This document shows, in pieces, positions 58,979-64,000 of a DNA stretch of 64,000 nt. This DNA comes from CAYTZH01 sp964442285 (GTDB taxonomy: Bacteria > Myxococcota_A > UBA9160 > JAFDET01): positions 310,001-374,000 of the forward strand of contig CAYTZH010000001.1 in NCBI GenBank assembly GCA_964442285.1, given 5' to 3'. The position numbers and the translations under genes are program-made. The notes below the pieces were generated by a model, which made no database searches, was not told where the DNA came from, and worked only from the letters and a program-made list of their open reading frames with translations. Position 1 is the stretch's first letter. Each line of letters starts with the position of its first letter.

Positions 58979-61345
58979 ATGCTGATCCCCATCGGACACG
59001 AGTCGGGAACGGTCCGACGCCATCCGCTCGTGACGTACGCGATCATGCTCGCGTGTGTCGGGGTCTTCCTGTGGACGAACCACTCGGCGGGGGATCAGAG
59101 CCGGGACTCCGAACGCCTCCTGCAGGACGCCTGGGACTTCCTCCTCGAACATCCCTACCTCGAGCCGCCCCCGCGCTTCGAGCGCCTCCTGGGACCCTAC
59201 CGGGAGAACGAGCGCCTGGCCGCCCTCGAGCAGATGGACGAGTACGGCCTCCTCGACGACCTGTTCGATTTCGAGATCGAGGCCCGGCAGATCGAGCTGG
59301 AGGAGATGCTGGACGAGGCCTTCTACGCCCTCGACGACCATCCCTACCACCGCTACGGCCTGATCGCACGCGCGCCCAGCCTGACCGGCTTCTTCGGCTA
59401 CATGTTCCTGCACGGCGGGTGGATGCACCTGCTGGGCAACCTCTTCCTGCTCTTCCTGACGGGCACCTTCATCGAGGACCGCTGGGGGCGCGGGCTCTAC
59501 GCCGGCTTCTACCTGCTCGCCGGCCTGTTCGCGGCCGGCCTCTTCATCAGCCGCTTCCCGGACCTCGAGATGCCCCTGATCGGGGCCTCGGGCGCCGTGG
59601 CCGGCTGCATGGGCGCGTTCCTGGTGCGCTTCTGGAGCACGCGCATCAAGTTCTTCTACTGGCTCGGCTTCTTCGTGGGCACCTTCCACGCGCCCGCGTG
59701 GCTCATGCTGCCGCTCTGGTTCGGCAACGAGTTCTTCATGGCGAGCCTGACGGAGAGCCTGGGCGTCACCGGGGGGACGGCCTACTGGGCCCACGTGGGC
59801 GGCTTCCTCTTCGGGATGGTCGGGGCCTACTGCATGCGCTTCTGGCAGGTCGAGGAGCGCTACCTGGACCCGCAGATCGAGTCGAAGATCACCCTCGTCT
59901 CGAACGAGGGCGTCGGCGAGGCGCTGGCCCTGGAGGCGGCCGGGGAGCGGGAGCAGGCCTTCGAGCACCTCCAGCGGCTGGTACGCCGCGAGCCCGGCAA
60001 CCGCGAGGCGGCGCAGGCGCTGTGGGACATCGGCCGCAGCCTGGGCCGGGCCCCGGAGGCCGCCGTGGGGCTGGTGCGGGTCATTCGCGACGAGCTCCGC
60101 GCCGGCGACGAGGCGCTGGCGGTGGAGCACTGGCTGGAGCTCTTCGGCGCCGACGTCGAGATCCCCCTCGAGCCCACGGTGGTCCTGCGGCTGTTCCCGC
60201 TGCTGGTGAAGGCCGAGCACCGCGACACGGGCGTCGCCGCCCTGAACCGCCTGCTCGACGCCGACGCCCTGCCGGCGGCCCTGGCGCTCCGGATCGCCAA
60301 CACCGCACGGCGCTATGACGCCGCGACCGCCGTGCGCGCGGGACAGCGGGTGCTGGCCGCGCCCGACGTGGGCCCCGTGGAGCGGGCCGAGGCCGAGTCG
60401 CTGCTGGGCGAGTTCGGCGACGTGGCCTCGCTCTCGGTCGGGGCCGACGCGGCCGGGTCGGCCGAGTCGCCCGATGCGGGGCCCGCGATCGAGCTGGATC
60501 AGGCGGTCGGCGTCGCCGGCCGCGAGGCCGAGGCCATCGCGCTGGACGAGGGGCCGGCGCCGACCGGCGTGGAGGGCTCCGCCGACGCCCTCAAGGCGCT
60601 CGGGCTCTCTGCGGCGGAGAGCCACGACTTCGGCGGGCCCATGGATCCGGCGGCCTTCGAGGGCGCGGACGACGAGGCGCCGGTGCCGGTGCCCGAGGCC
60701 TTCGAGGATCCGGGTCTCAGCGCCCACGACCTCTCGGACATCTCGCTCGAGGGCCTCTGCCTGGACGACGAGGGCGAGGACGACGGACCCGCCACCGAGC
60801 CCCTCGAGCTCGGCGACCACGACGGGGATCTCTCGGGCGGCACGCCAGAGGCGGAGGACTGGGGCAACGTGGAGCTCCAGGAGGCCCCCGCCGAGCAGGC
60901 GCCGCCGCTGCGCCCGCTCTCGCTGCTCGAGGGGGTGCCGGTTGCGATCCGCGCGGACAGCCTCTCCCTGGACGTGGAGGGTCGGGGCAAGACCCGCCTG
61001 CCCTTCGGCCACGTGAGCGCGGTGTCCGTGGCCGCGGTCAAGGGGCTCTCTCCCCGCACCGTGCTGCTGGTGGACCTGGTGCTCAACTGGGTGGACGGGT
61101 CCGATGCGCCGCTCAAGGTCGTCCGGCTCCGGAGCGACCGCTTCGACCCGCGCGCCCTGATGAAGTCCGAGGGCACGCCCCTGGAGGCGCTGCAGGCCCT
61201 CATCGCCGCGCTGCTCGACGGCACCGGCGGCTCGCCCCTGCCGGACCCCCAGTCCGTCCGGGGTCGCCCCTCGTTCGCCAGCTTCGACGCTCCGGAGCCG
61301 TACGAGCGCGAGGTCCTCCTGGCCCGGCGCGCCGACCCCGCCTGA
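58979..61345 (+). CDS. Rhomboid family serine protease with large periplasmic insert and acidic cytoplasmic tail
   Basis: 788 residues. TM1 (about residues 16-34) is followed by an acidic extracytoplasmic insert of about 90 residues. The rhomboid core then has HGGWMHLLGN, the nucleophile S204 (GASGAVAG) and H272 (WAHVGG). From about residue 300 a TPR-like helical region follows (LALEAAGEREQAFEHLQRLVRREPGNREAAQALWDIG). After it come a very acidic low-complexity stretch and a compact C-terminal domain (LDVEGRGKTRLPFGHVSAVSVAAVKGLS). Such a long tail is far beyond the usual 200-300 residues. It should cleave membrane proteins and may recruit partners through the TPR part. Confidence 0.85.
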   Translation: MLIPIGHESGTVRRHPLVTYAIMLACVGVFLWTNHSAGDQSRDSERLLQDAWDFLLEHPYLEPPPRFERLLGPYRENERLAALEQMDEYGLLDDLFDFEIEARQIELEEMLDEAFYALDDHPYHRYGLIARAPSLTGFFGYMFLHGGWMHLLGNLFLLFLTGTFIEDRWGRGLYAGFYLLAGLFAAGLFISRFPDLEMPLIGASGAVAGCMGAFLVRFWSTRIKFFYWLGFFVGTFHAPAWLMLPLWFGNEFFMASLTESLGVTGGTAYWAHVGGFLFGMVGAYCMRFWQVEERYLDPQIESKITLVSNEGVGEALALEAAGEREQAFEHLQRLVRREPGNREAAQALWDIGRSLGRAPEAAVGLVRVIRDELRAGDEALAVEHWLELFGADVEIPLEPTVVLRLFPLLVKAEHRDTGVAALNRLLDADALPAALALRIANTARRYDAATAVRAGQRVLAAPDVGPVERAEAESLLGEFGDVASLSVGADAAGSAESPDAGPAIELDQAVGVAGREAEAIALDEGPAPTGVEGSADALKALGLSAAESHDFGGPMDPAAFEGADDEAPVPVPEAFEDPGLSAHDLSDISLEGLCLDDEGEDDGPATEPLELGDHDGDLSGGTPEAEDWGNVELQEAPAEQAPPLRPLSLLEGVPVAIRADSLSLDVEGRGKTRLPFGHVSAVSVAAVKGLSPRTVLLVDLVLNWVDGSDAPLKVVRLRSDRFDPRALMKSEGTPLEALQALIAALLDGTGGSPLPDPQSVRGRPSFASFDAPEPYEREVLLARRADPA

Positions 61346-61450
61346 GCGGCGTCCGCTCCGCGCATCCCGAATTTTCCGGCTCCCCCGGCCGTCCGTTGCC
61401 TGTTAGCTTCGGGTCGGTTTGCCGCTGCCGGCGGCGCGTAGGGAGGAGCC

Positions 61451-62302
61451 ATGGATCTCGAGAACGTCGACGCACAGGGCATCGTGGAGAGTCTCACCAC
61501 CCTGGTGACCAGCTGGGGGCTGCAGGTCATCGGGGCCGTGGCGGTGCTGGTGGTGGGCCTGTGGATCGCGGGCTTCATCCGCAACCGCGTACGCAAGGGG
61601 CTGGAGCGCGGCCGCATGGACGCGGCGCTCGTGCCCTTCCTGGCCAACCTCGTCTACTACGGCCTGCTCGCCGTGGTGGTCATCGCCGTGCTCTCGCTCT
61701 TCGGGATCGAGACGACGTCCCTGGTGGCCGTGCTCGGTGCCGCCGGTCTGGCCGTCGGCCTGGCCTTGCAGGGCACCCTCTCGAACTTCTCCTCCGGCGT
61801 GATGCTGCTGGTCTTCCGCCCCTTCACCGTGGGCGACTACGTGGAGATCGGCGGAACCGGCGGCAGCGTGGTGGAGATCGGCGTCTTCTCCACCGTGCTC
61901 AACACCCCGGACAACGTCCGGATCATCGTCCCCAACTCGTCGGTGTACGGGCAGACCATCAAGAACTACGCCGCCAACCCCACCCGCCGCAACGACCTGG
62001 TGATCGGCATCGCCTACGACGACGACATCGCCGCGGCGGTGGCCGCCATCCAGGAGGTGCTGGCCAAGGACGCGCGGGTGCTGGAGGACCCGGCCCCGGT
62101 CGTCGCCGTGGGCAACCTGGGCGACTCCTCGGTGGACCTGGTCGTCCGCCCCTGGTGCACCAAGGAGGACTACTGGGGCCTGCGCTTCGACCTGCTGCGC
62201 GACCTCAAGGCCGCCGTGGAGGGGGCGGGCTGCTCGATCCCCTTCCCCCAGCGCGACGTCCACCTGCTCCAGGCCAACGGCAGCGCCCAGCCGACGGCGT
62301 AG
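61451..62302 (+). CDS. mscS: Small-conductance mechanosensitive channel (MscS)
   Basis: 283 residues, ATG at 61451 behind GGGAGGAGCC. It has three membrane helices. The pore helix TM3 is seen as VAVLGAAGLAVGLALQGTLSNFSSGVMLLVFRPFTVGDYVEIGG, with the Ala/Gly packing pattern of MscS. The beta domain follows (VVEIGVFSTVLNTPDNVRIIVPNSSVYGQTIKNYAANPTRRNDLVIGIAYDDD) and then the alpha/beta cap (VVRPWCTKEDYWGLRFDLLRDLKAAVEGAGCSIPFPQRDVHLL). It releases solutes upon osmotic downshock. It is a stand-alone gene with a short gap on either side. Confidence 0.9.
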   Translation: MDLENVDAQGIVESLTTLVTSWGLQVIGAVAVLVVGLWIAGFIRNRVRKGLERGRMDAALVPFLANLVYYGLLAVVVIAVLSLFGIETTSLVAVLGAAGLAVGLALQGTLSNFSSGVMLLVFRPFTVGDYVEIGGTGGSVVEIGVFSTVLNTPDNVRIIVPNSSVYGQTIKNYAANPTRRNDLVIGIAYDDDIAAAVAAIQEVLAKDARVLEDPAPVVAVGNLGDSSVDLVVRPWCTKEDYWGLRFDLLRDLKAAVEGAGCSIPFPQRDVHLLQANGSAQPTA

Positions 62303-62316
62303 GGCGAGCGGGCCGC

Positions 62317-63084
62317 CTAGCGCGGGGTCCCCACCAGGGACGACAGGGCCATGGGGCCGACGGCGCGGCGGTCGTAGCTCCAGTCGAAGGCGTCGAGGTC
62401 GGCGGTGAGCGCCTCGAGCTCCGCCTCGGAGTAGGTGCGCAGGTGCGAGACCACGCCGTCCCACAGGATGGCCAGGGGGAGCACCGGCACCAGGTAGGTG
62501 AGCAGCAGCCGGCTCACACGGAAGGGGCGCACGAAGGGCGTGAGCAGCAGCACCATGATCGGCACGCTGATGACGAAGGGGATCAGGGCCGCGAGCCGGT
62601 TCTCGGTGCCTTCGAACAGCGCGATGGGCCGCTTGCTGCGGACCGCGTCGGCCAGGATGGCGCGCGCCTGCTCGGGGCGGAAGTGGTGGAAGGAGAGGAG
62701 CATGGAGCGCACGCCGTCCAGGTCCTCCGGCACGGCGGTGGCGTCGACGGGCTCCTCGCGGAAGGTGACGGCGCCGTCGGAGTCCCGGGAGACCCGGGCC
62801 AGGGCCTCGCGGTTCGGGAACTTGTCGGTGAGGGTGACCCGCATCGGGAGACCCGCCTCGGCCAGGGTCTTCGCCACCGCCGGCATGGCGCCGCCGCCCC
62901 CGGAGCCCAGGTCCACCACCTCGCGGCTGCCGGACGCCTCGAGCGCGGGGCGCAGGCGCTCGGCCACGTAGGGGACGAAGGGGCCGAGCTTCACCGTGGC
63001 CGCCAGGTACTCGGTCATGCAGTCGCGCAGCAGGCCCGGCAGCCAGGCCTGGTCCTCGAGCTCCATCCCGTGGCGTCGGCCCAT
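62317..63084 (-). CDS. SAM-dependent methyltransferase with two membrane helices
   Basis: 255 residues from an ATG at 63084 (MELED at 63066 is an alternative). The class I SAM site is VVDLGSGGGGAMPAVAKTLAEA, with an acidic VTLTDKF strand and SFHHFRP following. At residues 164-179 and 192-207, LIPFVISVPIMVLLLT and LLLTYLVPVLPLAILW look like membrane segments inserted after the methyltransferase core. The substrate may be a lipid or quinone. It starts 3 bases after the stop of the PHP-type gene, so the two are co-transcribed. Confidence 0.7.
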   Translation of the reverse strand: MGRRHGMELEDQAWLPGLLRDCMTEYLAATVKLGPFVPYVAERLRPALEASGSREVVDLGSGGGGAMPAVAKTLAEAGLPMRVTLTDKFPNREALARVSRDSDGAVTFREEPVDATAVPEDLDGVRSMLLSFHHFRPEQARAILADAVRSKRPIALFEGTENRLAALIPFVISVPIMVLLLTPFVRPFRVSRLLLTYLVPVLPLAILWDGVVSHLRTYSEAELEALTADLDAFDWSYDRRAVGPMALSSLVGTPR

Positions 63085-63087
63085 CCC

Positions 63088-64000
63088 TCATCCCCCCACA
63101 CCCTCGACGAACCAGGGGCTCGTCCAGGCGGCCCCGCCGTCCTCTTGTACCACGCGCAGGTACAGGTATTCGCTCGGCTTCAGCTCCGACACCGACAGAC
63201 CCAGCTCCAGGTCGCGGCGCCCTTCGGCCGCGAAGCCCGCGCCCACCTGGCCGCTCCGCACCAGCTCGATCTTCGCCAGGGGCCCCGGCGCGGAGACCGC
63301 GAGGCGCAGCTCGCGGGGGGCGTCGCCGGGCGGCACCGACCCGCCCTGGGGGACCCCGCCCAGCTCGGCCCGGACCGCCAGCCGCGGCCCGTTGGTGGCG
63401 TAGGTCCTGCGGGCCCGCAGGGCGGCCAGCACGCCCTCCCGCGTCGGCTCGGCGCCCACGATCGCCGCGAGTCCCCCGCTGGGCGCGGCCAGGTGGGCCA
63501 GGCCGGGGTGTCCGTCGTGGCTGTCGCCGCTGCCGACGAAGCCCAGCCGATAGCCCCGGTCGAGGACGTCGCGCACGAAGTTCCCGGGCACGGGGCTGTA
63601 GATCGGCTTGGGTCCGTCCAGGGCCTCGCTGCTCCCGTGCACCGAGGCCACCTCGGTGACGGGCTCGAGCACCGGGTCCGGCGGGATGTCCCAGTTGGTG
63701 GGGATGGGGCCGCCCGCCGAGTGGTGGGCGAAGGTGAGGGCGGGCTGGCCCCGCAGCCGCGCCCACAGCTCCTGGGGCTCGTCGGTGGCCTCGTCGAGGG
63801 AGCTCACCACGGCGCCCTCGCTGGTGAAGAAGAGCACGTGACGGTGGCCGTGGATCCAGCTCGTCCACTCGAAGCCCAGGAGGGTCACGAAGCGGCCCGG
63901 CTCGTGCGCCGCCGCGGTGGCCGCGCGGATCCGCGCCCAGAGCGCCGGCGTCTGGTCGAGGTAGCGCAGGCCCCAGTGGTCGTGGTCGGTGAGGGCGGCC
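63088..64000 (-). CDS. CehA/McbA-type PHP metallohydrolase (partial, N-terminus off the window)
   Basis: About 304 codons of its 3' part are visible; the gene continues past base 64000. The frame upstream of an internal GTG (63888) also reads LTDHDHWGLRYLDQTPALWARI, a PHP metal-binding motif, so the true start is outside. Other motifs are VLFFTSEG, LTFAHHSAGGPIPTNWD, FVGSGDSHDGHPGL and RTYATNGPRLAVRAEL, followed by a beta-rich C-terminal domain. CehA/McbA-like enzymes hydrolyse phosphoesters or carbamates with iron or other metals. It is related in fold to the DUF3604 protein at 32081-34435, and upstream of the methyltransferase. Confidence 0.75.
   Translation of the reverse strand, partial: AALTDHDHWGLRYLDQTPALWARIRAATAAAHEPGRFVTLLGFEWTSWIHGHRHVLFFTSEGAVVSSLDEATDEPQELWARLRGQPALTFAHHSAGGPIPTNWDIPPDPVLEPVTEVASVHGSSEALDGPKPIYSPVPGNFVRDVLDRGYRLGFVGSGDSHDGHPGLAHLAAPSGGLAAIVGAEPTREGVLAALRARRTYATNGPRLAVRAELGGVPQGGSVPPGDAPRELRLAVSAPGPLAKIELVRSGQVGAGFAAEGRRDLELGLSVSELKPSEYLYLRVVQEDGGAAWTSPWFVEGVGG

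Overview
The window is a very G+C-rich (about 70-75% by eye), densely coding stretch of a bacterial chromosome, with about 54 genes and no non-coding gap above 300 bases. It appears to be a Gram-negative organism: there is an apolipoprotein N-acyltransferase (lnt), a PEP-CTERM protein, Tat- and lipoprotein-type exported proteins and a parvulin. The mix of steroid catabolism, AddAB, a Csp1-type copper protein and F420-type oxidoreductases fits an uncultured deltaproteobacterial, Myxococcota- or Binatota-like lineage, but no marker here fixes the phylum. No tRNA, rRNA, transposase, integrase or CRISPR array was seen.

Region 1 (1-26,050) is a lower-pathway steroid catabolism locus for the C/D rings (HIP, the indanedione propionate left after cleavage of rings A and B). 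It has a 3-ketosteroid-dehydrogenase-like flavoprotein at the left edge, a divergent TetR regulator, serC, two acyl-CoA ligases (one FadD3-like), a fadE30-ipdF-MaoC-LDH2 plus-strand run, and a 13-kb minus-strand operon. That operon reads ipdA-ipdB-ipdC-echA20-fadE-fadE-DUF35-thiolase-fadA6-SDR-fadE-SDR-epimerase-SDR. Related operator-like sequences containing GTATCGT stand in front of the TetR gene, between fadD3 and fadE30, and in front of ipdA, so one regulator may control the whole set. Inside this region sit a PhoD-like Tat lipoprotein and a Csp1-type copper storage protein next to a small Cys-rich exported protein. An 18-bp perfect hairpin separates the convergent transcripts.

Region 2 (26,050-38,860) is mixed metabolism and envelope genes: a PQQ dehydrogenase, an LLM F420-type oxidoreductase, an adenylate-forming ligase that lacks its hinge region, and a beta-propeller-like exported protein. 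It also has a coupled PPIase-HupE-DUF3604 unit, an AlkB-type alkane/fatty-acid monooxygenase with a divergent TetR gene and two identical-architecture operators, and a 77-residue PEP-CTERM protein.

Region 3 (38,850-64,000) is mostly housekeeping and maintenance: lnt coupled to a penicillin/AHL acylase, a sulfotransferase, a multi-pass membrane protein, a class-I amidotransferase, addB-addA recombination helicase-nucleases, egtD, prpE (which could consume propionyl-CoA from steroid breakdown) and a TerB-like protein. After these come a ceramidase-like hydrolase coupled to asnS, a glycosyltransferase, a large rhomboid protease, an MscS channel, a methyltransferase with membrane helices, and a CehA/McbA-type PHP hydrolase cut by the right edge.
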